Origin: Paracoccus sulfuroxidans
Lineage (GTDB): Bacteria; Pseudomonadota; Alphaproteobacteria; Rhodobacterales; Rhodobacteraceae
Reading direction: 5' to 3'
DNA: 64,000 nucleotides
Assembly: GCF_007830335.1 (NCBI RefSeq)
Contig: NZ_VLKU01000001.1
Location: 124,001-188,000, forward strand
The notes beneath the pieces were generated by a model, which was given only the letters and a program-made list of their open reading frames with translations, had not been told where the DNA came from and made no database searches. Of the stretch, positions 21,560-32,973 are shown piece after piece (the first letter of the stretch is position 1; the number at the start of each line of letters is the position of its first letter). The position numbers and the translations under genes are program-made.

Positions 21560-22978
21560 TCAGGTCCCGCAGAAGGTGCGCTGGACGATCTCGTCGCGGG
21601 CGGGGGGCTGGGCCAGATCGTCCCATTCCGGGCGCTCGGTAAACGGCGCGTGCAGCGCGTCATCGAGCCGGTGGAACAGGCTGAAATCGCCCTCATCGCG
21701 TGCCGCGGCAATCGCCTGCTCGATCCGGTGGTTTCGGGGAATGCGGACGGGGTTCGCGCGGGCCATGACCTCATCGGCGTCGCCCAGCCCGGCGATCCGC
21801 TGGCGCCAATCGGCATGCCAGAGATCGAATTCCGAGGGGTCGGTGAATTCCTCGCGTGCGCGGCCATTCGCAAGGCCCGCGAAGGTCCGGGTGAAATCGG
21901 CGCCCGATTTGGCCATGATCGTCAGCAGCCGGTCGCTGAGGGCCTGATCGCCCGCCTCGGGCTGCGAGATGCCGATTTTCGCGGCGAAACGCGCCAGCGC
22001 CTCGCGCCGGTAGATGACCGGAAACTCATGGACGATCCGCGTGGCCGTGGCGACCGCCGCATCGTCATTGCCCATCAGCGGCACAAGGCAGCTCGCAAGC
22101 TGCGCAAGGTTCCAGACAGCGATGTTGGGCTGCTCGTTCCAGGCATAGCGGCCATTGGCGTCGATCGAGGAGAAGACCTTGTCCGGACGGTAGGCATCCA
22201 TGAACGCGCAGGGGCCATAGTCGATCGTCTCGCCCGAGACCGACATATTGTCGGTGTTCATCACCCCGTGGATGAAGCCAAGCGCCATCCAGCTGGCAAT
22301 GGTGCTGGCCTGCGCCTCGACCACCTTCTCCAGCAGTTCGGCCGGGGATTTGGCGTCCGGATAGTGGCGCGCGATCACATGCTCGGCCAGCAGCTTGAGA
22401 CGGGTGATGTCGCCGCGAGCGGCGAAGAATTCGAAGGTGCCCACGCGGATATGGCTGGCGGCCACGCGGGTCAGGACGGCACCCGGCAGCATGGTTTCGC
22501 GGATCACCTGCTCTCCGGTCGTGACGGCCGCGAGGGCACGCGTCGTGGGGATGCCGAAGGCGGCCATGAACTCGCTGACCAGATATTCGCGCAGCACCGG
22601 CCCAAGCCAGGCGCGACCGTCCCCGCGACGCGAGAAGGGCGTCAGCCCCGCGCCTTTCAACTGGATGTCGAAGCGCTGGCCGTCGGGTGCCACGATCTCT
22701 CCCAGCAGCAGCGCGCGCCCGTCGCCCAGCTGCGGGACGAAGCCGCCGAACTGATGGCCGGCATAGGCCTGGGCAATCGGCTCGGCGCCCTCGGGCATGC
22801 GGTTGCCCGACAGCATGGCCAGCCCGTCGGGACTTGCCAGCCAATCGGCATCCAGCCCCAGCCGCTGGGCCAGCGGGCGGTTCAGCGCGACAAGTGCGGG
22901 TTCGCGCACCGGGGTCGGGTTCGTGCGGGTGAAAAAGCCCGCAGGCAGACGTGCATAGCTGTTGTCGAAGGTGATCAT
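21560..22978 (-). CDS. selO: Protein adenylyltransferase SelO (YdiU/UPF0061)
   Basis: A 472-residue pseudokinase-fold protein. SelO binds ATP in a flipped orientation and transfers AMP to protein Ser/Thr/Tyr residues, linked to redox homeostasis. Characteristic blocks are present: LKGAGLTPFSRRGDGRAWLG, EYLVSEFMAAFGIPTTRAL and GFIHGVMNTDNMSVSGETID with the metal-binding Asn/Asp. The ATG at 22978 follows AAGGAG by 5 nt and beats an upstream in-frame start at 22996. It is first in a selO-EEP pair and divergent from obgE. Confidence 0.92.
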   Translation of the reverse strand: MITFDNSYARLPAGFFTRTNPTPVREPALVALNRPLAQRLGLDADWLASPDGLAMLSGNRMPEGAEPIAQAYAGHQFGGFVPQLGDGRALLLGEIVAPDGQRFDIQLKGAGLTPFSRRGDGRAWLGPVLREYLVSEFMAAFGIPTTRALAAVTTGEQVIRETMLPGAVLTRVAASHIRVGTFEFFAARGDITRLKLLAEHVIARHYPDAKSPAELLEKVVEAQASTIASWMALGFIHGVMNTDNMSVSGETIDYGPCAFMDAYRPDKVFSSIDANGRYAWNEQPNIAVWNLAQLASCLVPLMGNDDAAVATATRIVHEFPVIYRREALARFAAKIGISQPEAGDQALSDRLLTIMAKSGADFTRTFAGLANGRAREEFTDPSEFDLWHADWRQRIAGLGDADEVMARANPVRIPRNHRIEQAIAAARDEGDFSLFHRLDDALHAPFTERPEWDDLAQPPARDEIVQRTFCGT

Positions 22979-23083
22979 TTGAACTCCTTTCAACAATATC
23001 TAACGGCGAAGAAGGAAATGTTAAGGGCCTTGCGCATGCACAATGTCCTGAACCCCGTGGCGCAAGGTCGGATGACCTTCCCC

Positions 23084-23112
23084 TTGAACGCTGGAGGCCA
23101 AGGGCGTATCCC
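23084..23112 (+). promoter_or_regulatory. Putative sigma-70 promoter of obgE-proB
   Basis: TTGAAC (23084-23089) and TATCCC (23107-23112) are separated by 17 nt, ending 33 nt upstream of the obgE ATG. Visual match only. Confidence 0.45.
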
Positions 23113-23121
23113 ACGGGATAA

Positions 23122-25280
<2,159 letters not shown>

Positions 25281-25294
25281 AACGGCCCGCCCGC

Positions 25295-26203
25295 CTAGGG
25301 CTTGCCCTTCGCCGGGGCACGCCGCAGGGCCGGTCGCGTCGCCATGTTGCGCAGCTTGTCGAAGCGCAGCGCGTCATTGCCGGGCGGCGGCAGCGACAGC
25401 GTGGCCTCGCGCAGGATCGCAATGCCCTCTTCGCTGTTCTTCGGCAGGGACGAGGGCTGGATCGCCTGACCAATCGTGATCCGATAGGGCTGGCTGGCCT
25501 TGTTCAGCACCTCGTTAAACAGCGTCACGTCACGCACCGTCGGGTGGATCGCGTCCAGCAGATAGAAAAGCGCCGAGTTCCGCGCGCGGATATTCAGCGG
25601 GATCACCGGCACGTCGAATTTGCGCGCGATCATCACGGCACTGGCCATCCAGGGACGCTCGTGCAGCGTCAGCCCGTGGCGTTTCGCCAGACGACCCGAG
25701 GGGAAGATCAGCCCGATGCGCCCGCGCCCAAGGGCGTTGCGGGTATAGTCCATCGTCAGCCGGGTCTTGGCATGGCTGCGCTTTTCGATGCGCCATTCGA
25801 CCGGCGCGATCAGATCCTCGAACTGCGGCAGGACGCGCATGATGTCATGGTTGGCATAGATGAACAGATCGTTGCGCACCGCCGAGATCAGCGCGTTCAG
25901 CACCACGCCATCGGCAATGCCGGTCGGGTGGTTCGCCACGATCAGGGCGGGGCCTGTCGCGGGAATGTGCTCGAACCCTTCGATCCAGACGTCGCGGACG
26001 ATCAGATTGGCGAGACGGCGCATGATCTCATCGACGGGCAGGTCGCGGTATTCGGCGGCAAGCTCGACCGTCGGGCCATAGCGCAGCAGCCACATCAGCG
26101 ATGAGCGGGCAAGCTCGTGATGCCATTTGCCCGAAAAAAGCCAGGGCGCCCGCTCATGGATCAGCGGATCAAGTCTACGTTGCATTTCTTCGCGGGCGTT
26201 CAT
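25295..26203 (-). CDS. Lysophospholipid acyltransferase (PlsC-like) family protein
   Basis: A 302-residue acyltransferase. The catalytic block reads VANHPTGIADGVVL, followed by a second motif (GLIFPSGRLAKRHG) and VPVIPLNIRARNS. The His-to-Asp spacing is five residues rather than the canonical four, apparently a feature of this subfamily; I infer acyl transfer to a lysophospholipid or related lipid. An amphipathic N-terminal region and no clear membrane span suggest a peripheral membrane enzyme. It lies downstream of pepN on the same strand. The start at 26203 lacks a good Shine-Dalgarno. Confidence 0.78.
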   Translation of the reverse strand: MNAREEMQRRLDPLIHERAPWLFSGKWHHELARSSLMWLLRYGPTVELAAEYRDLPVDEIMRRLANLIVRDVWIEGFEHIPATGPALIVANHPTGIADGVVLNALISAVRNDLFIYANHDIMRVLPQFEDLIAPVEWRIEKRSHAKTRLTMDYTRNALGRGRIGLIFPSGRLAKRHGLTLHERPWMASAVMIARKFDVPVIPLNIRARNSALFYLLDAIHPTVRDVTLFNEVLNKASQPYRITIGQAIQPSSLPKNSEEGIAILREATLSLPPPGNDALRFDKLRNMATRPALRRAPAKGKP

Positions 26204-26218
26204 GTCAGCAGTAATGCC

Positions 26219-26256
26219 GCGCGCGGATGGCCTTCGCAAGGTCATCCGTCGCGCGC
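26219..26256 (-). other. GC-rich hairpin overlapping the pepN stop codon
   Basis: A compound stem: GCGCGC arms at 26219-26224 and 26251-26256, GGATG/CATCC inside, then CCTT/AAGG around a CGC loop. It starts within the pepN stop codon and has no T-run. It may be a 3'-end stabiliser or a Rho-independent-like pause between pepN and the acyltransferase. Confidence 0.45.
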
Positions 26257-28808
26257 TACGCCTTGCCGCCCAGGATCCGCGAGACCATTTCCGAAGTGTT
26301 GCGCGACAGCCCCGGAACCGAGGCGATCCGTTCCAGCGCGGCCCGCGCATGGGCCTGCCGGTCGGCATCATACTGCCGCCAGGTCTCGAAGGCCGAGCAC
26401 ATGCGCGCCGTCGTCTGCGGGTTGACCGGATCCAGCCGGATCAGCCATTTCGCCAGGAAATCATAGCCAGAACCGTCTTTTCCGTGGAAGGCGGCGTGGT
26501 TCGCGCCAAGCCCCGCGATCAGCGCGCGGAAGCGGTTCGGGTTCTTCCAGTCAAAGTCCGACCGCTGCGCCAGCGCATTGGCCCGCTGCACCGCGCCGGT
26601 CGGTGCGGTGCGCATCGGCTGCACCATGAACCACTTGTCCATGACCAGCCGATTCTTGCCGAACTCATCCGCGAATTCGCGCAGCGCCCGTTCATCCTTG
26701 CCCAGAGCGACCAGTTGCTCCAGCGCGCCAAGGCGTTCGGTCATGTTGCTGGCGCTGTCGGAGAGGGCCTGCGCACGCGCGCCATCATCGAGGCGCGACA
26801 GATAGGAGAGCGCCGCCAGACGCAGGCTGCGCGACGCCGCACCCGCCGCGTCGGGCCGGTAGGGGCCATCGGTCTGCATGCTGTCGAACAGCTCGGCAAG
26901 GCGCGTCTCATGCGTGGTCGCAAGATCGCGGATCAACTGCCCGCGCGCGGCATGGATGGCATCCGGGTCGGGCACGCCACCGCGTGCGGCGATGGTGCCC
27001 GCGATCTCTTCTTCACCCGGCAGCGCGAGGCAAAGCGAGGCGAAAGCGGGGTCACGCTCGGCATCCTCCAGCAAGCCGCCCAGGGCCTGCGACAGATGCG
27101 GCCCGGCGTCGCGCCCTTCGGTCAGCGCGACCAGCGCGTCCAGTGCCAGATCGTGCCCCGCCTGCCAGCGTGCGTAAGCGTCGGTGTCATGGGCCAGCAG
27201 CAAGGCCTGTTCGCGGGCCGAGATCTCACGCTCGACCGTCACCGGCGCGGAGAAGCCCCGCAGCAGCGAGACGACTGGACGCGCGCCGAGGCCGTCGAAG
27301 GTGAATTCCTGCGCAGGCTCGGTCATCTCCAGCACGGTGGTGGCCTGCACCTCATCGCCGTTCGGACCGATCAGGCCGACCGCGATGGGAATGACGCGGG
27401 CGGGCTTTTCGGACTGGCCGGGCGTCGGCTGGGTGCTTTGTGTGAAGCCCAGCGTCAGGCGACCGTCCTGCCAGGCCTCGGTCATCGTGAGGCGCGGCGT
27501 GCCCGCATCGGTGTACCAGCGCGAGAATTGCGTGAGGTCCCGCCCGGTCGCATCCTCGAACACCTGCAGCCAATCCTCGATGGTGCAGGCCTGCCCGTCA
27601 TGGCGGTCGAAATACAAATCCAGCGCCTTGCGATAGCCGTCCTCGCCCACAAGGCGCTTGAGCATGCCGATGACCTCGGCACCCTTTTCATAAACGGTCG
27701 CGGTGTAGAAATTGTTGATTTCCTGATAGTGATCGGGGCGCGGCGGATGCGCCAGCGGTCCCTGATCCTCACGGAACTGACGCGCGCGCAGGGTCTGGAC
27801 GTCGCTGATGCGCTTGACCGCAGCCGAGCGCATGTCGCTGGTGAACTGCTGGTCGCGGAAGACCGTCAGCCCCTCTTTCAGGCAAAGCTGGAACCAGTCG
27901 CGGCAGGTGATGCGGTTGCCGGTCCAGTTGTGGAAATACTCATGCCCGATGACGCCCTCGATCCGCTCGTAATCGCCATCGGTCGCGGTCTCGGCGCTGG
28001 CCAGAACCAGCTTCGAGTTGAAGATGTTCAGCCCCTTGTTCTCCATCGCGCCCATGTTGAAATCATCGACGGCGACAAGGTTGAAGACGTCGAGGTCATA
28101 TTCGCGACCATAGACTTCCTCGTCCCATTTCATCGAATTCTTCAGCGATTCCATGGCAAAGCCTGCGCGGTCCTGATCGCCGGGGCGGACCCAGACGTTC
28201 AGCTCGACCCCGCGACCCGAGCGGGTGGTGAAATGATCGGTGATCGCCACCAGATCGCCCGCCACCAGCGCGAACAGATAGCTGGGCTTGGGCCAGGGGT
28301 CATGCCATTCGGCAAAACCCTGCTGGCGGGTAACCGGATTGCCGTTCGACAGGATGACCGGCTTCTCCGAACGGATGCGGACATGGAAAGGGGCCATCAC
28401 ATCGGGGCGGTCGGGATACCAGGTGATGTGGCGGAAACCCTCGGCCTCGCATTGGGTGCAGAAGATGCCGCCTGACAGATAGAGGCCCTCCAGCGCGGTA
28501 TTCTCTTCGGGAGAGATCTCGACCTCGGCGAAGAAGGTGAACTCACCCTCGGGGATCAGCGCCTCGGGGATCGAAAGCGTCTCATCCGCGTGGGAAATCA
28601 GGCTGCGGTCCAGATCATTCCCGTCAATCCGGATAGACAGCGTGCGCAGCCCCGCGCCATCCAGAATCAGCGGCCCCGGCGCGCGGCGGCGAAACCGCAG
28701 GGCCGAGCGGACGCGCGTCGCAGTCGCGCTCAGGTCGAATTCCAATCTGGTTTCAAGCAACTCGAACGGGTAGGGCTGCCAGTCTTTCAGGTATTGGGTA
28801 GTCGCCAC
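26256..28808 (-). CDS. pepN: Aminopeptidase N (M1 family)
   Basis: An 850-residue cytoplasmic zinc aminopeptidase that removes N-terminal residues from peptides. The exopeptidase motif GAMENKGLNIF and zinc-binding HEYFHNWTGNRI with the downstream Glu are intact, and the C-terminal helical domain is full length. The frame is open upstream to 28865, but a GTG at 28808, 7 nt after GAGG, gives MATTQYLKDWQPYPF, the normal PepN N-terminus, and is preferred. Only the PlsC-like gene is close downstream. Confidence 0.93.
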   Translation of the reverse strand: MATTQYLKDWQPYPFELLETRLEFDLSATATRVRSALRFRRRAPGPLILDGAGLRTLSIRIDGNDLDRSLISHADETLSIPEALIPEGEFTFFAEVEISPEENTALEGLYLSGGIFCTQCEAEGFRHITWYPDRPDVMAPFHVRIRSEKPVILSNGNPVTRQQGFAEWHDPWPKPSYLFALVAGDLVAITDHFTTRSGRGVELNVWVRPGDQDRAGFAMESLKNSMKWDEEVYGREYDLDVFNLVAVDDFNMGAMENKGLNIFNSKLVLASAETATDGDYERIEGVIGHEYFHNWTGNRITCRDWFQLCLKEGLTVFRDQQFTSDMRSAAVKRISDVQTLRARQFREDQGPLAHPPRPDHYQEINNFYTATVYEKGAEVIGMLKRLVGEDGYRKALDLYFDRHDGQACTIEDWLQVFEDATGRDLTQFSRWYTDAGTPRLTMTEAWQDGRLTLGFTQSTQPTPGQSEKPARVIPIAVGLIGPNGDEVQATTVLEMTEPAQEFTFDGLGARPVVSLLRGFSAPVTVEREISAREQALLLAHDTDAYARWQAGHDLALDALVALTEGRDAGPHLSQALGGLLEDAERDPAFASLCLALPGEEEIAGTIAARGGVPDPDAIHAARGQLIRDLATTHETRLAELFDSMQTDGPYRPDAAGAASRSLRLAALSYLSRLDDGARAQALSDSASNMTERLGALEQLVALGKDERALREFADEFGKNRLVMDKWFMVQPMRTAPTGAVQRANALAQRSDFDWKNPNRFRALIAGLGANHAAFHGKDGSGYDFLAKWLIRLDPVNPQTTARMCSAFETWRQYDADRQAHARAALERIASVPGLSRNTSEMVSRILGGKA

Positions 28809-28972
28809 GGCGGGACCTCGAACTGGAAAAATTGTTGCGCGCATTGGAACTTGTGCGACACACATGTGTTAGACCCTGTGCAGCCGGGTCGCAAGTCAGC
28901 GGGGTGCATGCGCCTAGGCGCGAGCCTTGCAGCAAATGGCTTAGGCGAAACGTTACGTTAGGAGAATAGTAC

Positions 28973-29656
28973 ATGACGCAGAACCCCAACGACCCCCAGC
29001 GGAAAGACACCTATGTCGAGCCGGTTGAGCGCCGCGGTTCACCGCTGCCGCTGATCATCGGCATCCTGCTTGCGCTGGCTGTCGCATATTTCGTTGCGCA
29101 ATATTTCATGAAGGGCGACGCGCCCGTCACCGATGGCGACGCAGCCGTGACCACCACCACGCCGCCCGCCACCGACGCTCCGGCCGCGACTGCGGCTGAG
29201 AACGCCGAAAACGCCGCCGATGCTGCGGGCGCTGCCGCCAATGACGCAGCCGAAGCCGCTTCGGATGCGGGCGCTGCTGCCGGTGCCGCCGCTGAAAACG
29301 CCGCCGATGATGCAGCCGCTGCTGCGGGCAACGCGGTCGATGCTGCCGAAACCGCAGCCGACAATGCCGCTGACGCCGCCGCCACCGCTGCCGACAACGC
29401 GGCAACCGCCGTCGAGAACGCAGGCCAAGCTGCTGGCACCGCCGTTGAAAACGCGGCTGACAGCGCCGCGACCGCTGCTGAAAACGCAGCCGACGCTGCG
29501 GGCCAGGCTGCCGATCAGGCTGCGGACGCTGCGGCTCAGGCCGCTGACAACGCTGCCACCGCAGTCGACGATGCGATCTCGGTCGAAGAGCCCACCACGC
29601 CTCCGGCAAGCGGCACCACCACGACTCCTCCGGCGACCGGTTCGACCACGAACTGA
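28973..29656 (+). CDS. Membrane-anchored alanine-rich 11-residue-repeat protein
   Basis: A 227-residue protein of unknown function. A short polar N-terminus (residues 1-24) precedes one transmembrane helix (about 26-45, [21 protein letters not shown]). A Thr/Pro-rich stretch (58-72), a long Ala/Asn/Asp/Glu helix (about 74-205) and a second Thr/Pro tail (207-227) follow. The helical part parses into about twelve 11-residue units, for example [44 protein letters not shown]. Hendecads of this kind occur in LEA-like and amphipathic stalk proteins. The start has a good Shine-Dalgarno (TTAGGAG) and a strong terminator follows. Composition makes family assignment by homology unreliable. Confidence 0.8.
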   Translation: MTQNPNDPQRKDTYVEPVERRGSPLPLIIGILLALAVAYFVAQYFMKGDAPVTDGDAAVTTTTPPATDAPAATAAENAENAADAAGAAANDAAEAASDAGAAAGAAAENAADDAAAAAGNAVDAAETAADNAADAAATAADNAATAVENAGQAAGTAVENAADSAATAAENAADAAGQAADQAADAAAQAADNAATAVDDAISVEEPTTPPASGTTTTPPATGSTTN

Positions 29657-29673
29657 GCTGGCTGAGATCACTG

Positions 29674-29711
29674 AAGCCGCCGCCGGGGTTGCCCCGTGCG
29701 GCGGTTTTTTC
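29674..29711 (+). terminator. Intrinsic terminator after the Ala-rich gene
   Basis: CCGCCGC-CGGGG-TTG-CCCCG-(T)-GCGGCGG stem with one bulge at 29677-29704, followed by six T. It ends 18-55 nt after the stop at 29656. Confidence 0.9.
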
Positions 29712-29844
29712 GTTTTCCGGGTCGTTGGAACTGGTGAAAACCCCAGCAAATGCGGGTCTGCGGCTGCGACAATGTGGGGCGATTGCCTTACGGCGCACCA
29801 TGGTATACCACCGGCCCCGAATTCAAGACAGAGGAACGGCTGAC

Positions 29845-31992
29845 ATGGGTCGTCTAGAGTATGCGGGCCTGCGGGTAGAGCGGGCCCTTGCCGATTTCAT
29901 CAACGAGCGTGCGCTGCCCGGAAGCGGGATTGCGCCTGAGCGTTTCTGGGATGGCCTCTCAAGGCTGGTGCATGAGTTTGGCCCGCGCAACCGGGCGCTG
30001 CTGGACAAGCGCGACGATCTGCAGACGGCGATTGACGCCTGGCATATCGAGCGTCGCGGCCAGCGTTTCAACGCAACTGATTATCAGGAATTCCTGCGCG
30101 AGATCGGCTATCTGGTGCCCGAAGGCGCGCCCTTCAGCATCGACACCGCCAATACCGACCCCGAGTTTGCCAGCATCGCAGGTCCGCAGCTGGTCGTGCC
30201 GATCACCAATGCCCGCTATGCGCTGAACGCAGCGAACGCCCGCTGGGGCAGCCTTTACGATGCGCTTTACGGCACCGATGCCATGGGCGATCTGCCGAAA
30301 GGCAAGGGTTATGACGCCGAGCGCGGCGCACGCGTAATCGCCTGGGGTCGCAATTTCCTGGATACGGCGGCACCGCTGGCCAAGGGCTCCTGGGCGGATG
30401 CCGGGGCGCTTTCGGTCAAGGATGGGGCGCTGGTTCCGGCGCTGAAGGATGCGTCGAAATTCGCGGGCCATGACGGCGCGGCCGATACGCCGAGCGACAT
30501 CTTCCTGCGCAACAACAACCTGATGATCCGCATCGTGCTGAACGCCTCGACCCCGGTTGGCGGGCAGGACAAGATCAGGATCTCGGACATCGTGATCGAA
30601 TCCGCCGTCTCGGCCATCATGGATTGCGAGGATTCCGTCGCCTGCGTCGATGGCGAGGACAAGGCGCTGGCCTATTCGAACTGGCTGGGCCTGATGGATG
30701 GCACGCTGTCGGAAGAGGTCAGCAAGGGCGGCAAGACCTTCACCCGCAAGCTGGCCGATGACGTCGAATTCACCGCGCCGGACGGCAGCCGCACCTCGGT
30801 CAAGGGCCGCGCGCTGATGCTGGTGCGCAACGTGGGCCATCTGATGACCACGCCCGCCGTGCTGGATCGCGACGGCAATCAGGCCTATGAGGGGCTGATC
30901 GACGCCATGGTCACCATGCTTTGCGCCAAGCGCGATCTGGACCGCAGCAGCGGCCCGCGCAACTCGGTCAAGGGCTCGATCTATGTGGTGAAGCCCAAGA
31001 TGCACGGCCCGGAAGAGGTCGCCTTCGCCAGCCAGATCTTCGATTTCGTCGAGGATGTGCTGGGCCTGCCGCGCCACACCGTCAAGCTGGGCATCATGGA
31101 CGAAGAGCGCCGCACCAGCGCCAACCTCAAGGAATGCATCCGCGCCGCACGCGACCGGGTGGCCTTCATCAACACGGGCTTCCTCGACCGCACCGGCGAC
31201 GAGATGCACACCTCGATGGAGGCGGGCGCAATCCTGGCCAAGGACGAGATGCGCGGCCAGCCCTGGATCAGCGCTTACGAGGATCGCAACGTCGACATCG
31301 GTCTGGCCTGTGGCCTCTCGGGCAAGGCTCAGATCGGCAAGGGCATGTGGGCGATCCCCGACCGGATGCAGGCCATGCTGGCGCAGAAGATCGACCACCC
31401 GCAGGCAGGCGCGAACACGGCTTGGGTGCCCAGCCCCACCGCCGCGACGCTGCATGCCACGCATTACCACAAGGTCGACGTCTTTGCGCGTCAGGCCCAG
31501 ATCGCGGCCGAGAATCGTCCGAACCGCCTGAACGATCTGCTGACGATCCCGCTGGCAGGCGGGCGGAACTACAACGACTCCGAAGTCATGCATGACGTGC
31601 AGAACAACTGTCAGGGCATTCTTGGCTATGTGGTGCGCTGGATCGATCAGGGGATCGGCTGCTCGAAGGTGCCGAATATCGAGGATGTCGGCCTGATGGA
31701 GGACCGCGCGACGCTGCGGATCTCGGCCCAGTCGCTGGCCAACTGGCTGCACCACAGCATCGTCAGCGAACAGCAGGTGATGGACACGATGCGGCAGATG
31801 GCGCAGGTCGTCGACCGCCAGAACGCCGACGATCCGCTGTATCAGCCGATGGCGCCGGGCTTTGATGGCGTGGCGTTCCAGGCCGCCTGCGATCTGGTGT
31901 TCCAGGGCCGCCAGCAGCCCTCAGGCTATACCGAGCCGGTGCTGCACGCCCGCCGCCTGCAGAAAAAGGCCGAGATGGCGCAATCCGCCTGA
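29845..31992 (+). CDS. glcB: Malate synthase G
   Basis: A 715-residue monomeric malate synthase joining glyoxylate and acetyl-CoA. Isoform-G features include the length, the [16 protein letters not shown] active-site region, [29 protein letters not shown], and the C-terminal block SCGKVP-like ([20 protein letters not shown]). The ATG at 29845, about 7 nt after GAGGAACGG, is preferred over an open frame reaching back to 29689 that runs through the previous terminator. It is monocistronic, with no aceA or glc genes beside it. Confidence 0.95.
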   Translation: MGRLEYAGLRVERALADFINERALPGSGIAPERFWDGLSRLVHEFGPRNRALLDKRDDLQTAIDAWHIERRGQRFNATDYQEFLREIGYLVPEGAPFSIDTANTDPEFASIAGPQLVVPITNARYALNAANARWGSLYDALYGTDAMGDLPKGKGYDAERGARVIAWGRNFLDTAAPLAKGSWADAGALSVKDGALVPALKDASKFAGHDGAADTPSDIFLRNNNLMIRIVLNASTPVGGQDKIRISDIVIESAVSAIMDCEDSVACVDGEDKALAYSNWLGLMDGTLSEEVSKGGKTFTRKLADDVEFTAPDGSRTSVKGRALMLVRNVGHLMTTPAVLDRDGNQAYEGLIDAMVTMLCAKRDLDRSSGPRNSVKGSIYVVKPKMHGPEEVAFASQIFDFVEDVLGLPRHTVKLGIMDEERRTSANLKECIRAARDRVAFINTGFLDRTGDEMHTSMEAGAILAKDEMRGQPWISAYEDRNVDIGLACGLSGKAQIGKGMWAIPDRMQAMLAQKIDHPQAGANTAWVPSPTAATLHATHYHKVDVFARQAQIAAENRPNRLNDLLTIPLAGGRNYNDSEVMHDVQNNCQGILGYVVRWIDQGIGCSKVPNIEDVGLMEDRATLRISAQSLANWLHHSIVSEQQVMDTMRQMAQVVDRQNADDPLYQPMAPGFDGVAFQAACDLVFQGRQQPSGYTEPVLHARRLQKKAEMAQSA

Positions 31993-32018
31993 TCGGCTTT
32001 TCCTGACCCAAACTTCGA

Positions 32019-32062
32019 TGCGGCCTGGTCCCTTTGGTGGGATTCGGGCCGCACCCGTTTTT
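32019..32062 (+). terminator. Probable intrinsic terminator after glcB
   Basis: TGCGGCC (32019-32025) pairs with GGCCGCA (32047-32053), with an inner TCCC/GGGA stem, and is followed shortly by TTTTT. Confidence 0.7.
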
Positions 32063-32197
32063 GCGCGGCAAAATTCTTCGGTTGCCAGTCTTCGGGATTC
32101 TGTTGCAGCGTCGCTTCATCATAAGGGCGGAGCGGGCGCGCGCGCGCGATTTTTCGCCTAAATTCCGCAAGGGTCTGGAATTGAAGGGAAATGTCAG

Positions 32198-32878
32198 ATG
32201 AAGCGCTCTCGCATCAATCACATCATGCAGGACGCGGCCGAGATGATCGACCGGGCCGGTTTCCGGCTTCCGCCCTTCGCCTCATGGTCGCCGGATGAGT
32301 TCCGCGCCAAGGCCACGCCCGCCATCATCGACGCCCGGTTGGGCTGGGATATCACCGATTATGGGCAGGGCGACTTCACCCATCTGGGTTTGTTTCTGTT
32401 TACTCTCAGGAATGGACGGCTGGCCGATCTGCAGGCGGGCAGGGGTATGGTTTATGCCGAGAAGCTTCTGATTTCGCAAGAAAATCAGATCAGCCCCATG
32501 CATACGCATGTGGTCAAGACCGAAGACATCATCAATCGCTGGGGGGCGACGCTGGCCATCCGGCTTTGCGGCTCGGATTCCGAGGGTCGGATGGACCGGA
32601 ATGCCCCCGTCCGGGTCGATTGCGATGGTGTGTCGCGAGAGATTTCGGCGGGGGGCATCTTGCGTCTGGAACCCGGGGAATCCGTCACCCTCAGACCCGG
32701 TGACTGGCATGAATTCTGGGCCGAGGGTGGGCCGGTTCTGATAGGTGAGGTATCGACCGTAAACGATGATCTTACCGACAATATTTTCGCCGCGCCCATC
32801 GGTCGCTTCGCCACCGTCGAAGAGGATGAGGCACCGACCCACCTGCTGGTAAGCGATTATAAATCTGACGCCGCGTAA
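32198..32878 (+). CDS. D-lyxose ketol-isomerase family sugar isomerase
   Basis: A 226-residue cupin-fold protein of the D-lyxose/D-mannose isomerase family, which interconverts D-lyxose with D-xylulose or D-mannose with D-fructose. Likely metal ligands are visible in SPMHTHVVKTEDI (His-x-His and Glu) and in RPGDWHEFWAEGG (His). EITDYG-type N-terminal conserved residues (WDITDYGQGDF) match the family. No sugar kinase, transporter or regulator is adjacent, so the in vivo sugar is unknown. The start follows AAGGGAAATG. Confidence 0.85.
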   Translation: MKRSRINHIMQDAAEMIDRAGFRLPPFASWSPDEFRAKATPAIIDARLGWDITDYGQGDFTHLGLFLFTLRNGRLADLQAGRGMVYAEKLLISQENQISPMHTHVVKTEDIINRWGATLAIRLCGSDSEGRMDRNAPVRVDCDGVSREISAGGILRLEPGESVTLRPGDWHEFWAEGGPVLIGEVSTVNDDLTDNIFAAPIGRFATVEEDEAPTHLLVSDYKSDAA

Positions 32879-32908
32879 TCTAGTGCTAAAGAACGTATCG
32901 TCGCGCAC

Positions 32909-32938
32909 TTGTGAAAGATTGTTGCGCGATGCTATGGA
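32909..32938 (+). promoter_or_regulatory. Possible promoter of pntAB
   Basis: TTGTGA (32909-32914) and TATGGA (32933-32938), spacer 18 nt, lie 36 nt before the pntA start. A weak match; low confidence. Confidence 0.3.
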
Positions 32939-32973
32939 GACCTTGAAATACGCTAACAGCGGAGGAGGGCCTC

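Noticed and set aside
29192..29587. The Ala-rich coding repeats considered as a CRISPR array or DNA tandem repeat.
   Set aside because: The periodicity is at protein level (33 bp, degenerate codons) inside an intact frame, with no constant repeats or spacers.
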